Assembly: GCA_046347195.1 (NCBI GenBank)
Contig: JAXMGQ010000005.1
Coordinates: 1 to 64,000 of the forward strand
Direction: 5' to 3'
Source: TMP-86 sp046347195
Lineage (GTDB): Bacteria; Pseudomonadota; Gammaproteobacteria; Steroidobacterales; Steroidobacteraceae
Length of the DNA stretch: 64,000 nucleotides
Shown: piece by piece, positions 20,856 through 30,050 of the stretch
Position numbering within the stretch: position 1 is the stretch's first letter
How the letters are laid out: each line of letters starts with the position of its first letter
Made by a program: the position numbers and the translations under genes
Notes under the pieces: generated by a model
Seen by the model: the letters and a program-made list of their open reading frames with translations, nothing else
What the model was told of the DNA's origin: nothing
Database searches by the model: none

Positions 20856-21272
20856 ATGCAGCTATCACTGGATTCCTTTGTCGCCGTGCCGCTGCCGCAC
20901 GATCTCTATGCGCAACTGGTCACGCGGTACCCGACCGGCGTGTCCTCCGTACTCGAGCATGTCATCCAGGACTTCCTCGATCGCACGGAAGACGACTTCG
21001 CTGCCAGGCAGGAAGATGCGCGTGAGAACGGCGTGCAGTGGGATGCCCTGTTCCTTCCGCACGGGACGCAGATCCGCACCAAGTACTTCGGCAAGCATCC
21101 GATCGCAGAAGTCGCCGCCGGCGCTATCCTCTGGGAGGGCGAGAAGTACGCCTCCATGTCCCAGTTGGCGCGAGCCATGCGCGGCAATACCTCCAACAAC
21201 GCGTGGGTGGTCCTGGAACTCAAACGGCCGAAAGACCGCGACTGGATCCGCGCGGATCGCCTTCGGAAGTGA
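20856..21272 (+). CDS. RAMA/DUF2924-like domain protein
   Basis: 138 residues. The N-terminal half (SFVAVPLPHDLYAQL, YPTGVSSVLEHVIQDFL) looks like a ribbon-helix-helix or coiled anchor. The C-terminal half (GTQIRTKYFGKHPIAEV, ILWEGEKYASMSQLARAMRG) resembles the small RAMA/DUF2924 beta domain found near DNA modification enzymes. The function is not established. A palindromic operator lies just upstream, suggesting autoregulation. Confidence 0.55.
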   Translation: MQLSLDSFVAVPLPHDLYAQLVTRYPTGVSSVLEHVIQDFLDRTEDDFAARQEDARENGVQWDALFLPHGTQIRTKYFGKHPIAEVAAGAILWEGEKYASMSQLARAMRGNTSNNAWVVLELKRPKDRDWIRADRLRK

Positions 21273-21665
21273 GGCTGCTGCCTTGGGTCCGAGGCGTTGC
21301 AGGTCGCCGGCCACGATCGGGCGGTGCAGAGGCGCCGAATCTCAAATAACGATCGGCCCTATTTCACGTTCAGCGGCCAACCTAAAATAGGGTCCAACCT
21401 CCGCTCCAATGCGGACGACGAGTCTCGCTGGTTCGCCGGGCGAAGCTGCCTGCTCCAATCTCCCCGAACTACCGAAAATTCGGTCCGAGGCGCAGATTTA
21501 CTGCGCAGTGAATCTGAAACTTGCGCCGCGCCAATCGGGATTTGGCCGCGTCGTAGCATCGCGGGCGACGTCACACCGGGCGAGATGCCGCTACCTCATG
21601 TCGGCCCAGGCCGTCGAATCTTGCGTTTCGCGAAGCGAGAAAGTCGTTCCGATTCACGCGGATGG
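21273..21665. other. non-coding gap before the relaxase 3' end (393 bases)
   Basis: I see no convincing gene. Only short open frames occur on both strands, without family motifs. The sequence includes CTATTTCACGTTC and CCTAAAATAGGG segments, the latter a short inverted repeat at about 21383-21394. Confidence 0.5.
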
Positions 21666-22652
21666 TTACCGCGTCCGCTCCCGATTCTGGGCACGCGGAC
21701 GATGTGCCCGGTCAATGTGCTCCGCCCGGAGCCATTCCCGCTCCGTCCTGGCCGGAGGCAGGTTTCGGACGAAGCGCTGGACCTCGTCGGCACGAGCAGT
21801 CTCCCCCTGGCTTCTCAGGGCCTCGCCCGTGGCGAGCCAACTCCGCTCGAGCGCCCGGCGTGTCTCGCGCACCTGCCGGATGGCCAACGCCTCCGGGCGG
21901 TCCGTGACCCGCGGATCGGCCACGGCCGCTTCGATGCGCTCGCGCATGTGGGTGGAGGCGCTACGCCGAGCGGCGCGATAGACGGCGTCCGACTTCCGCG
22001 GGCGTGTCTCGCCGCGTACGACACGGGGCGTGGCATTGGCGGGGACGCCGACGCGCCGCAGCTGGGTCGCGAATTCCTCGCGCCACTCCCGGAGCGTCGC
22101 TTTGCGAATATCAAGGCGCTCACCCTGCTCGCTGACCGCCTTGACGATCACATGGACGTGCGGATGCGGCTCGTCGGTGTGCAGCGCCATCGCGTAGCGG
22201 TGCTTGAGCGCCCATTGCTCGCGGCAGAACGCCTGGGTCGCGAGCAGCACCTTATCCGAGGGGGTGCCGGCCGGCATGGAGAACACGAGCTTGTGCACGA
22301 GCTTCGGCGCCGGCCGACCCGGTGCGCGGCCGAGGGTCGATTGGCACTCCGCCAGATCAAGATCCCAGTCCTCCGTCAGACTCGCGGCGGCCTCCCGGGC
22401 CTGGAGCCGCTCACCGTCATCCGTCTGCAGCTCGACCTCCCCGTGGCGGCCGACGTAGGCCAGGTGTTTGCGCACCGCCGCAACCGAATTCGCGGCAGAC
22501 GGCAACACCTTGACCATGACCTCCGGCGTGCGGCCCGCGGTGCGCGCAATCTGCTCCACTTGCGCCGGCGAAAGGCGATCACGCCGGTAGGGTCCACGCC
22601 GGCCGAAGCTAAGGAACTCGAATAGCGGTTCGTCAGGGGCGCGGTGTCTCAT
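21666..22652 (-). CDS. mobilisation relaxase, MOBP/MobA-VirD2 type
   Basis: 328 residues. It would nick oriT and lead the strand during conjugative mobilisation. The metal-binding histidine triad is in the block HTDEPHPHVHVIVKA near residue 157. The block before it, HKLVFSMPAGTPSDKV, is also typical. The N-terminus carries GGRGPYRR-like basic residues. It overlaps mobC by 20 bases. No coupling protein or type IV secretion genes are in the island, so transfer would need a helper. Confidence 0.85.
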   Translation of the reverse strand: MRHRAPDEPLFEFLSFGRRGPYRRDRLSPAQVEQIARTAGRTPEVMVKVLPSAANSVAAVRKHLAYVGRHGEVELQTDDGERLQAREAAASLTEDWDLDLAECQSTLGRAPGRPAPKLVHKLVFSMPAGTPSDKVLLATQAFCREQWALKHRYAMALHTDEPHPHVHVIVKAVSEQGERLDIRKATLREWREEFATQLRRVGVPANATPRVVRGETRPRKSDAVYRAARRSASTHMRERIEAAVADPRVTDRPEALAIRQVRETRRALERSWLATGEALRSQGETARADEVQRFVRNLPPARTEREWLRAEHIDRAHRPRAQNRERTR

Positions 22653-23193
22653 GCCCGACTCTCCAGCTCACGGCATTGGCCTTCAGGAGTTCCTTGACGT
22701 GGTCCCGGAGCGCCGCGCAGATCTTCATCATCGCCGCGAACTCAACGCGCCGTGACTCCGCTGCCGAACCCGCCTGGTGCAGAGCCCGGGCGATCTGATT
22801 GAGATTGCGACCGACAGCACCGAGCTCAGCAACGGCACGGTTGAGCGCACGCAGTTCGTCCGCCGGCAGGGGAGCGAGGTCGCGCAGGTGCGCCCGGATC
22901 AGCACGGAGACATATGTGGCGGGAGCCACCCGTCGTGCAGCGGCACGCTCCGCGAGCAGCAGCCGGTCATCCGCCGGCAGCCGAACATACAGACGCGCGT
23001 GCCGGCTAGGCCTGGCAAGCACATCCGCGTCTTCGAGCTGCGCTGGCACGCCTGCGCCGAGCGTGAGCTCGAGGAGGTCCTTCAGCAGCGCGGAATCGCT
23101 GAGACCGCGTTTGACGGCGAGTGCCCTGAGTCGGGCCTTGGTATCGGACGAGACGCGCGCGGCAATGAACTGATCGGAAGCCATGGCCTGCAT
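22633..23193 (-). CDS. MobC-like relaxosome accessory protein
   Basis: 186 residues. An N-terminal RHH-like segment (QFIAARVSSDTKARLRALA) is followed by the MobC hallmark AELGAVGRNLNQIARALHQ near residue 130. MobC proteins help the relaxase open DNA at oriT. It is the first gene of the mob operon; the candidate nic site lies 24 bases upstream. Confidence 0.83.
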   Translation of the reverse strand: MQAMASDQFIAARVSSDTKARLRALAVKRGLSDSALLKDLLELTLGAGVPAQLEDADVLARPSRHARLYVRLPADDRLLLAERAAARRVAPATYVSVLIRAHLRDLAPLPADELRALNRAVAELGAVGRNLNQIARALHQAGSAAESRRVEFAAMMKICAALRDHVKELLKANAVSWRVGHETPRP

Positions 23194-23300
23194 TGTTTAA
23201 CAACAGCGGCCACGGGCCTATCCTGCCTCTACCCCCAAAACACCGCAAAACCCGACGCCACTGAAGCGGTGTCGACTGGGCCGCCGCGGTAGTCGACGCG
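23194..23300 (+). other. oriT: candidate origin of transfer with nic-like site
   Basis: CCTATCCTGCC at 23217-23227 matches the MOBP nic consensus YATCCTG|Y, as in RP4. A small GGCC-ACG-GGCC inverted repeat lies directly before it. Position just upstream of mobC fits known mobilisation modules. Short GTCGAC-containing inverted repeats follow at about 23267-23296. Confidence 0.6.
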
Positions 23301-23442
23301 CACCGACACGAGCGATACCGAGGTTATTGCCAGTTTTGCCCCTGGTCGCGGGCTCCCGGCATTGCGTGGCTTTGGCGTAACGTCGATGGCGGTGACAACT
23401 TGCCCCATGACTACCGGAACCACACATGCCCCGAGGTCGCTG

Positions 23443-23673
23443 ATGGACAGCCTGCCCACGGAACGTTACCGCACAATTCATATCCTTCGCCTGCCAGAGG
23501 TCTGCCGTGCCACGGGCCTCGGCCGATCCATGGTCTACCAGCTTGAGGCCATGAGCCAATTCCCACGCCGGGTGAAAATCGGCGCACGCGCGGTCGGCTG
23601 GATCGAAGAGGAAGTACAGTCGTGGCTCGCTGATCGCGTCACACGGTCGCGCCTATCGAATGAGCGACGTTAA
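23443..23673 (+). CDS. AlpA family transcriptional regulator
   Basis: 76 residues with the MerR-like winged helix of AlpA: LRLPEVCRATGLGRSMVYQL, then FPRRVKIGARAVGWIEEEV and a tryptophan-containing end. Such proteins control excision or integrase genes in P4-like elements. The start at 23443 has a GAGG ribosome-binding site 6 bases upstream. ATGs at 23362 and 23407 are alternatives. It diverges from the mob operon. Confidence 0.82.
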   Translation: MDSLPTERYRTIHILRLPEVCRATGLGRSMVYQLEAMSQFPRRVKIGARAVGWIEEEVQSWLADRVTRSRLSNERR

Positions 23674-23685
23674 CGCCGCCTGCGG

Positions 23686-24468
23686 TCAGCGAACCCCGAG
23701 TATCCATCCCTCGACGCCCGCAACAGCCCGCTGCGAAGGAGTCAGTTCCGGATTCAGGAAACCCGTAAGGCGGCCGTCGGCATCGGCTTCTTGCAACCAG
23801 GCAGCGGCGGAGTAGGCGTCATGCTGGTCGCCGGTGCGTCCGGCAATCGGATATGCGTGCGTCCAGAGCGCTGGATAGACCTCGGCTACTGCCGATCGTC
23901 CGGCAGGGATCTGCCAGCCGTCGAACGGCCAGAAATGCACGCGCTCCCCCAGTCGCAGGCGAAGGAATCTCAGCCACGGAATTCCCGCATGCGTGGACTT
24001 AGCGACGGAGCCCGGGACATCGAAGTGGAACACCGACTTCGCGCCGCCCGCGCGTTCCTCGGTGAGACGTCGCCAGCGGGCGCTGCCCGTGCGTTCGGCG
24101 CCACGGCCTGCGACGCCGTCACGGACGAAATCGACGTATACGTGGTCCTCGTCGCTCGGCCAGTGTCGCTGGAAATCGTCCAGAAACATCGCCCAGTCGG
24201 GCGGCAGCCGATGAACTTCGAAGTACCGAAGCGGAAAAGAGAACCCGTGATCGATTCCGACCAGCGTTGCGCTCGGTTCCGCGAGACGATCTGCCAGCCA
24301 TTCCGCGATCCCGCGGCGGGTCCAGTAGCTGCGCGGGCTCGGAGGCGGAGCCACCTCTTGGGGTGGGGCCGGCCCTTCCGCACAATACACGCGCAAGCCT
24401 TTGAGGCTGGATGTCGGCGTTTCCGCGCCGGAGTAATCAATTCCGATGTAGCGGACGAATGCGCGCAT
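23686..24468 (-). CDS. putative RNase H-fold nuclease (DUF429-like)
   Basis: 260 residues. The start MRAFVRYIGIDYSGAETPTS has the first acidic residue on a strand as in RNase H-like folds. A second block is ATLVGIDHGFSFPLRY, and a late block GRTGDQHDAYSAAAWLQEAD supplies another acidic cluster. The function is unknown; the fold is my inference from the motif pattern. It lies between the alpA-like gene and the restriction endonuclease, within the defence part of the island. The start at 24468 removes an unrelated extension. Confidence 0.5.
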   Translation of the reverse strand: MRAFVRYIGIDYSGAETPTSSLKGLRVYCAEGPAPPQEVAPPPSPRSYWTRRGIAEWLADRLAEPSATLVGIDHGFSFPLRYFEVHRLPPDWAMFLDDFQRHWPSDEDHVYVDFVRDGVAGRGAERTGSARWRRLTEERAGGAKSVFHFDVPGSVAKSTHAGIPWLRFLRLRLGERVHFWPFDGWQIPAGRSAVAEVYPALWTHAYPIAGRTGDQHDAYSAAAWLQEADADGRLTGFLNPELTPSQRAVAGVEGWILGVR

Positions 24469-24638
24469 ATTTGGTCTATGCAGAAAAAGATCCGCTCCCC
24501 ACGGGCTGCCGCGCGTCTCGCCAACAGCGCTTCCGACAAACAATCTCAGAAGCTCTTAAATAATTTTGAACTCACGACTCCTGAAGCAGCCGGGTTACCG
24601 CTATCACTTCGGCGCAGCGATGAAACTTGAACCGGCGA

Positions 24639-25778
24639 CTAGTCCTCGTCCCGAGTATGCCCACTAGGCGTGCTCGCCGTTCGTCGGTCCCACTCACTGA
24701 CTGACGCGGCGGAGAGCCCCAATTCCTGCAAACGTACTCGAATCCTAGTGATTGCCGCTTCAACCCACTTCAGCTCGCTTCCAGAAAACCATGAGCCGAG
24801 CGACGTGACGAGACCATCCCAGCCTAGAAATACAGCGAGGTCCGCGCCTATGTCACGCGCCGATGCGCGGCAGTAGGAAACATCCAGAGCCTTTTGTGCG
24901 TCGCTGACCGCCACAACAGTCATGTTGTGGACGCCTGCGCGCACGGCCTTTGCGACGGAGGCGTAGATCGTGTGCGATTCCACAGCCTTGTCACGAACTT
25001 CAAGGACACGTTCGAAGGAATTAATGTCGCCGTCCGCGGTACGCAATCCGATGTCACCAGGCGCTTGACGATCGGGCTCGTTGATTTTCCCTAGCCTGAC
25101 ACGATCTTCCCCGTAAGACGCGTCCAGCAGTCCTGCTGCGCATGCCATCGCGCGGCCACCGCCTTCTGAATTCGCTCGGACGAACGCGTCGACGGCCGCC
25201 ATGAGGCCGTCGAGAGTGGAAATCCCGAAGGTCGTCGGCGGCCTATCGTACGCCGGAACGAATCGACGACGAACGACAACGAAACCGGCAAGTGCCTCTA
25301 TCGCTTCAGCGCGGCGCATCATCCCGATGCGATGTAGTAGCCGTAGAAGTTCGGCAAGAAGCGCTCGCGCGTTTTCTCGGACCGTCATTTTCGACTCGAT
25401 GCGCAAGTGTCGAAAAAACGGCTGATTGTTCAGCGGCTGTGGCCCAGTGACACCCAAGTGAAACCTGTGCCGCTGAGAAGCGGGTACGAGCACCTTCTCT
25501 GCCGTCCGTCTGGCATCGTACGCGCCTGGATGATCAGCGCTCGCCTTCAAAGAGAATACATCGATACGTTCGTTCGTCGCCTTCGCAAGCATCGCGTTGC
25601 CCAAGACAGCGATGCTGCTACGGTAACTCACCTTTTCGCACATTTCGGAAAAGCGCTCGACCAAGACAATCCACTCCCGCGTCGTCGGCGACGATAGCGG
25701 ATCTTCACTGTCGGCTAGGGCGACCGCCTCAGCCATGCATGACCGCGCGTTCGCAAGATCGATCGTCTCGTGGGTCAC
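24639..25778 (-). CDS. putative type II restriction endonuclease, SacI-like
   Basis: 379 residues. I recognise it as SacI-family-like from overall layout and blocks such as LLRLLHRIGMMRRAEAIEAL, STLDGLMAAVDAFVRANSEG and GDINSFERVLEVRDKAVESH. The last block, with acidic residues and E-x-R-D-K, could be the nuclease site. Context supports the call strongly: it overlaps the controller gene by 4 bases and a C5 methyltransferase lies divergently. The recognition site (SacI cuts GAGCTC) is not proven here. Confidence 0.6.
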   Translation of the reverse strand: MTHETIDLANARSCMAEAVALADSEDPLSSPTTREWIVLVERFSEMCEKVSYRSSIAVLGNAMLAKATNERIDVFSLKASADHPGAYDARRTAEKVLVPASQRHRFHLGVTGPQPLNNQPFFRHLRIESKMTVRENARALLAELLRLLHRIGMMRRAEAIEALAGFVVVRRRFVPAYDRPPTTFGISTLDGLMAAVDAFVRANSEGGGRAMACAAGLLDASYGEDRVRLGKINEPDRQAPGDIGLRTADGDINSFERVLEVRDKAVESHTIYASVAKAVRAGVHNMTVVAVSDAQKALDVSYCRASARDIGADLAVFLGWDGLVTSLGSWFSGSELKWVEAAITRIRVRLQELGLSAASVSEWDRRTASTPSGHTRDED

Positions 25779-26035
25779 CGCAGCGTCTCACCAGAGGATG
25801 CCTTGCTCCCAGTCGCGGAGGGCACAATTTCGAGCAGATCCCCGGGCGTGCATTCGAGGGCGTCGCATAGACGCTCGATGGTCGACAGACGCGGGTTGTA
25901 GCTGGGACGAGAGCCGATTGCCTCAAGTGTCGCGCGGGAAAGGCCCGTCAAACGAGCCAACCGTGGATAGGTGATCCGCTCTCCTAAGCGGGACTCAGCT
26001 GCTTCTAGCGCCTCCCTTAGCCGCACTCGGAGCAT
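25775..26035 (-). CDS. XRE-type controller (C) protein of the R-M system
   Basis: 86 residues with one helix-turn-helix: TYPRLARLTGLSRATLEAIG, then LSTIERLCDALECTPGDLLE. Controller proteins delay the nuclease until the methyltransferase has acted. It overlaps the endonuclease start, giving a C-R operon, and diverges from the methyltransferase across a perfect inverted repeat that is its likely operator. Confidence 0.8.
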   Translation of the reverse strand: MLRVRLREALEAAESRLGERITYPRLARLTGLSRATLEAIGSRPSYNPRLSTIERLCDALECTPGDLLEIVPSATGSKASSGETLR

Positions 26036-26053
26036 ATTTAGTCTCGCCGCACT

Positions 26054-26076
26054 TTCTTGTATGCTGGATACAAGAA
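26054..26076. promoter_or_regulatory. operator between C and M genes
   Basis: TTCTTGTAT-GCTGG-ATACAAGAA is a 9-bp perfect inverted repeat around a 5-base spacer, 18 bases from the C gene start and 63 from the methyltransferase start. It is the probable binding site of the C protein. Confidence 0.75.
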
Positions 26077-26139
26077 GTCTGGCGACGCGTGAGTGCGTCG
26101 GGTAGATTCGGCCATCTCTAGGAGTCGGGGCATCACACC

Positions 26140-27366
26140 TTGTCTGTCATTAGTCTCTTTACCGGCGCCGGCGGACTCGATATCGGTCTGCAGGCCGCCG
26201 GGCTGAAGCCTGCGATCGCGGTCGAGATCGACGCAAAAGCGTGCGATACCTTGCGCGAGAATCACGGGCGGCGTCTCCCAGTATACGAGGGCGACGTCCA
26301 CAATCTTACATCGGAGTCGATTTGCGAGATTACAGGCGTTGCCCCGGAGGAAGCGGACCTCCTTGTGGGGGGACCGCCTTGCCAGCCATTTTCCAAGTCC
26401 GCCTACTGGCGCTCCGGGGATACGAAGCGGCTCGACGACCCTCGTGCGGATACGCTCTCTGCGTATCTACGCATCTTGCGTGATCTAAAGCCTCGCGCGT
26501 TCTTGATTGAAAACGTACATGGGCTGATGTTTCGGGGAAAGGACGAGGGGCTCAGGCTCCTTCGCGATACGATCGGCGCCATAAACGCCGCAACTGGAAC
26601 TAGTTATAGCTTCGAGGTCGCGAAACTAAACGCTGCGGACTACGGCGTTCCGCAGACGCGTGAACGCGTCTTCATTATCGGGGCGCGCGACGGAACGCGG
26701 TTTCATTTTCCGGCGCCATCACACCGGGATCCGGCGGACGCGGACCTTGAGTCTGACCCTGCAATGGAATCCCGGGAGCCTTGGCGGACGGCTTGGGACG
26801 CGATCGGCGATCTCGACCGTCTAGAGGATTCGGCACTTCGCGTGGGCGGCCGATGGGGAGATCTATTGCCGTCGATTCCGGACGGTCAAAACTACTTGTG
26901 GCATACAGATCGGGGGGGAGGCCTCCCCCTTTTCGGTTGGCGTCGCCGCTATTGGGGTTTTCTTCTCAAGCTTGCGAAGGATCGGCCTGCGTGGACGGTG
27001 CAGGCGCAACCTGGCACGGCGATAGGTCCCTTCCACTGGCGAAGCCGTCGTCTGTCAACTCGCGAAATGTGCCGTATTCAGACGTTCCCCGACTCCTATC
27101 GAGTTGTAGGAGGCCGCTCCGATGTCCAGCGCCAGATCGGCAACGCAGTACCGTCACTGCTCGCCGAAATTCTCGGCCGGGAGGTGCGACGCCAGTTACT
27201 TGGTCATAAACTCCGAGGAGAAAATCTCAAACTGGCGGTAACGTATCGAGGTAAACCGCCAAGACCCGAGCCACTAGCGAAGGTGCCGCGGCGCTATCAT
27301 TCGTATATCGGTGAGCACGCAGCTCATCCAGGTACCGGAAGAGGCTATGCATTCGAAGCACGGTAG
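26140..27366 (+). CDS. DNA (cytosine-5) methyltransferase of the first R-M system
   Basis: 408 residues. Motif I is SVISLFTGAGGLDIGLQAAG, motif IV is GGPPCQPFSKS with the catalytic Cys, motif VI is ENVHG, motif VIII is QTRERVFIIG, and motif X is QIGNAVPSLLAEILG. The target-recognition region lies between about 225 and 320. The start is a TTG at 26140. The AGGAG at 26119 is rather far upstream, so the start is somewhat uncertain. It protects the host against the neighbouring nuclease. Confidence 0.92.
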   Translation: MSVISLFTGAGGLDIGLQAAGLKPAIAVEIDAKACDTLRENHGRRLPVYEGDVHNLTSESICEITGVAPEEADLLVGGPPCQPFSKSAYWRSGDTKRLDDPRADTLSAYLRILRDLKPRAFLIENVHGLMFRGKDEGLRLLRDTIGAINAATGTSYSFEVAKLNAADYGVPQTRERVFIIGARDGTRFHFPAPSHRDPADADLESDPAMESREPWRTAWDAIGDLDRLEDSALRVGGRWGDLLPSIPDGQNYLWHTDRGGGLPLFGWRRRYWGFLLKLAKDRPAWTVQAQPGTAIGPFHWRSRRLSTREMCRIQTFPDSYRVVGGRSDVQRQIGNAVPSLLAEILGREVRRQLLGHKLRGENLKLAVTYRGKPPRPEPLAKVPRRYHSYIGEHAAHPGTGRGYAFEAR

Positions 27367-27580
27367 CCGACGAGGTCACTGTGGCTTCAATCTCCTTGAG
27401 ATGTATGCGGCGCGGGTAATAGCTTGATGGAATAGCAATCGATTCAGCTACTCACTCGCCGGCCTCCCTGATCGCCGCGCGGGGACTTCACCGTGATTCC
27501 CCGCTCATGCGATCGGGCAAATTTCACGTCAATACGCCGATACCGGCAGTTGAGACGGAAGCCGGCCTTTCCGCGAAGCC

Positions 27581-28072
27581 CTATTCACCATGAAGCAACG
27601 GGTTGACGCATCTCCGAATTCGAGTAGCCGCTTCGCCGCGATCTACCAAACGCGCGATTCGCCGTGTCAGACTCTCAAAATCGACGGTCTCGCATTCCCA
27701 GACAACGCACACTCGCCAACCCAGCTCTTGGAGATCGTTCGCCGTCCTAGCATCACGTCGGACATTGGCTTCAAACTTATCTCGCCAAAATCCAGCGCGG
27801 ACTTTCGGAGTCGACGATCCAGGGCAATTGCGATGCCTGTGCCAAAAGCAGCCGTGAACGAACACGACTGTTCGAAAACGCGGGAACACAACGTCAGGCG
27901 TACCCGGCAGGTCGCGTCGGTGAAGACGGAATCGAAATCCCAACAAGTGCGCGGCCCTGCGGACTCTCAACTCCGGCGTCGTACCCTCGCGGCGAACCGC
28001 GCGCATAATCTTGCTACGCAGGGGGTCGACGACCGCGCTTCGCCTTTGCCTTTTGTGCTGGTGCGAAATCAT
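27581..28072 (-). CDS. vsr: very short patch repair endonuclease
   Basis: 163 residues. Vsr nicks beside T:G mismatches arising from deamination of 5-methylcytosine. Family blocks: DPLRSKIMRAVRREGTTPEL, HRRDLPGTPDVVFPRFRTVV, VHGCFWHRHRNC and VCVVWECETVDF. The start at 28072 has an AGGG ribosome-binding site 7 bases before it and overlaps the nuclease gene by 59 bases; the ATG at 28006 is an alternative. It is the last gene of the second R-M operon, matching the cytosine methyltransferase there. Confidence 0.9.
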   Translation of the reverse strand: MISHQHKRQRRSAVVDPLRSKIMRAVRREGTTPELRVRRAAHLLGFRFRLHRRDLPGTPDVVFPRFRTVVFVHGCFWHRHRNCPGSSTPKVRAGFWRDKFEANVRRDARTANDLQELGWRVCVVWECETVDFESLTRRIARLVDRGEAATRIRRCVNPLLHGE

Positions 28073-30050
28073 CGATGGCCCTAAACACATCCCACAGCTT
28101 GTCGACCTTGACGTGCTCGGCGAGGTAGTCGCCGTAAGCCTTCTCTGCATTCGTGAGCAATTCGTCATAAAAAACGATGCGAGCGTCCACAGTCTTGAGG
28201 GCATCAATGACGCCTTTCTGACCGGTGCCGCTGGAGTCGTTCCACTCAGGTGGCGGTTTTCCTACGACGCAGATGATCTCGATCGGCCAGCCCTTGTATA
28301 CGGTCTTCTCCAGGATTCGCTTTGCGCCATCTCTATATTTTCGAACTTGCTTGGTTAGATCGTCGAGCGGCACGGCAACCGAGGCACGCTTAAGTTCAAC
28401 GATGACGTGTCGTCCGCTGGCCGTGCGGTAACCGATATCAATGCGCGCCTTCCTCACGGCACCTTTGAGTTTGGCAGTGTCCTGTTTTAGGAATTTCCTG
28501 ACCAACGTCTCAACGTGCTCGGTACCTTTCGTACGCTCCCACGACGGGTCAAGTAACCACAAATGCTCGAATAGATAATCACGCAGAAGCGTCTCCTTCT
28601 CGTTCTTGTCGAGCTTCTCTCTCAGCGTCCTAATGACCTCGATCCGCCCACGCACAATCTGGCCGTAGTAGCTGAACTCAAGATCGTCGATGCTGCGGAA
28701 TATGCTCAATATCTCGTCGAGATTCTCGTCCTTGATGGACTCGAGCCTTTCCAATTGTTCCTTGTGCCGATAGCTTTCGAAAGCGAGAATCGCGGCCTTT
28801 AGTAGCTCCTTCTTGTCAGATTCGTTCGACGATCGAATCGTGTTGAGTCGGCCTATCCACTGCTCCGCCTTCTTCCTCGTGTCACCCCTCAAGTGCTGAA
28901 GCCACTTGGATACAGCGGGCACCCTCATGGCCTCTTTGGTGCCGTCCGTACGGCGCCAATCGCTCCACTTTCCAGCGATGTACCGCAGCTCTTTCTTGAC
29001 GATATCCCTCAAGGCGGCAAAGCGAGGATCGTCCTGTTTGAGAGATTGCCGGCTGCTGGTCGCGATGTCGCCCTTGTCGTCGAGATCCAACTCGTCACAG
29101 TGCAACTCGCCGATGAGGTAGTCCGCGTAAATCTCCTTCTGGCCGAACTCGGCGAGGATGTCCTCCTGGGCGAGCTTGCCACGCATGAAAACGGCGAGGC
29201 GGTTCAAGTTGTCGCCTTCTTCGTCGCGCAACTGCTCGGGCTTCGTAACGGTGCCTATCCATCCGGTCAGGGATACGCCGCTGCTCTTCAAGTCAGCGGC
29301 TATAGATCCGGATCTGGACTCCGCCGGGCGTGCCAGGTGCTTGCAGGACTTGACGAACTCTGGCTGCTGGCCATACGTCCACAGGTATTCGATCGCGCCG
29401 TGGTAACCCCGGTCCTCCGGGGTGACGGGATTTCCATCGACCATGACGGTGAAGTTGAATCTGGGACCGATCACGGAGAACCGGCGAGCGATTCGTCGCT
29501 TCAGCCCCTGCTCGGTCATCCCTCGCAACGATCTCGAAAGACCAGTGAGCACGATTCGCGTGCCCTTTCTTAGATCCGCTGGAAAAGTCCGTAATTTCTC
29601 TTTGGTCGGTATTGCTGCTCTGTCTTGCCGGTAATCGCCTGTCGGATCACCTCGCGATCCATAACGAACGCGGTGCGTTCGCGCCGCTCCACCGTGTATA
29701 TCGTCGCGGTCTGCGCTATCGAAAAGATCGACAGCTTGCCGATCCCCTTTTCGACCCATCGGAATTCGCCCGCCTGGGTCTTGTCCCCAAGTTCATCTCC
29801 TGCGTTTGAAGCCGATCAGGAGGAACCGGTCGATCACGCCGTCACGCGTCATCCCCGTTCCGTCGTCATCGATCGTGATGGACTCGGTTCGCTTGTCGAG
29901 CGTTATACGCACATTCCTGGCGTCCGCGTCCCAGGCATTGGCGACGACCTCGGACAGCACGGCGGGTATGTTGCTGTAAAGATTGATTCCCAGATGCTCC
30001 AGCGCGTTCAGGCTGATCGTCATTACGAGGTCGCGTTGCTTCTGCATCAC
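28014..30050 (-). CDS. GHKL-ATPase restriction endonuclease (BbrUII/HgiDII-like), two frameshifts
   Basis: Three frames join into one protein of about 680 residues. The first part (30050 to about 29805) has the ATPase N box EVVANAWDADARNVRI and the G1 box DDDGTGM. The second (about 29805-29605) would read GIGKLSIFSIAQTATIY. The third runs to 28014 and ends with a PD-(D/E)xK-like site, RIDIGYRTASGRHVIVELKR. One shift is at a KRRRD/ELGD junction, the other in an A-run near 29605. ATPase plus nuclease is the layout of BbrUII/HgiDII-type enzymes. The start overlaps the methyltransferase stop. Confidence 0.7.
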
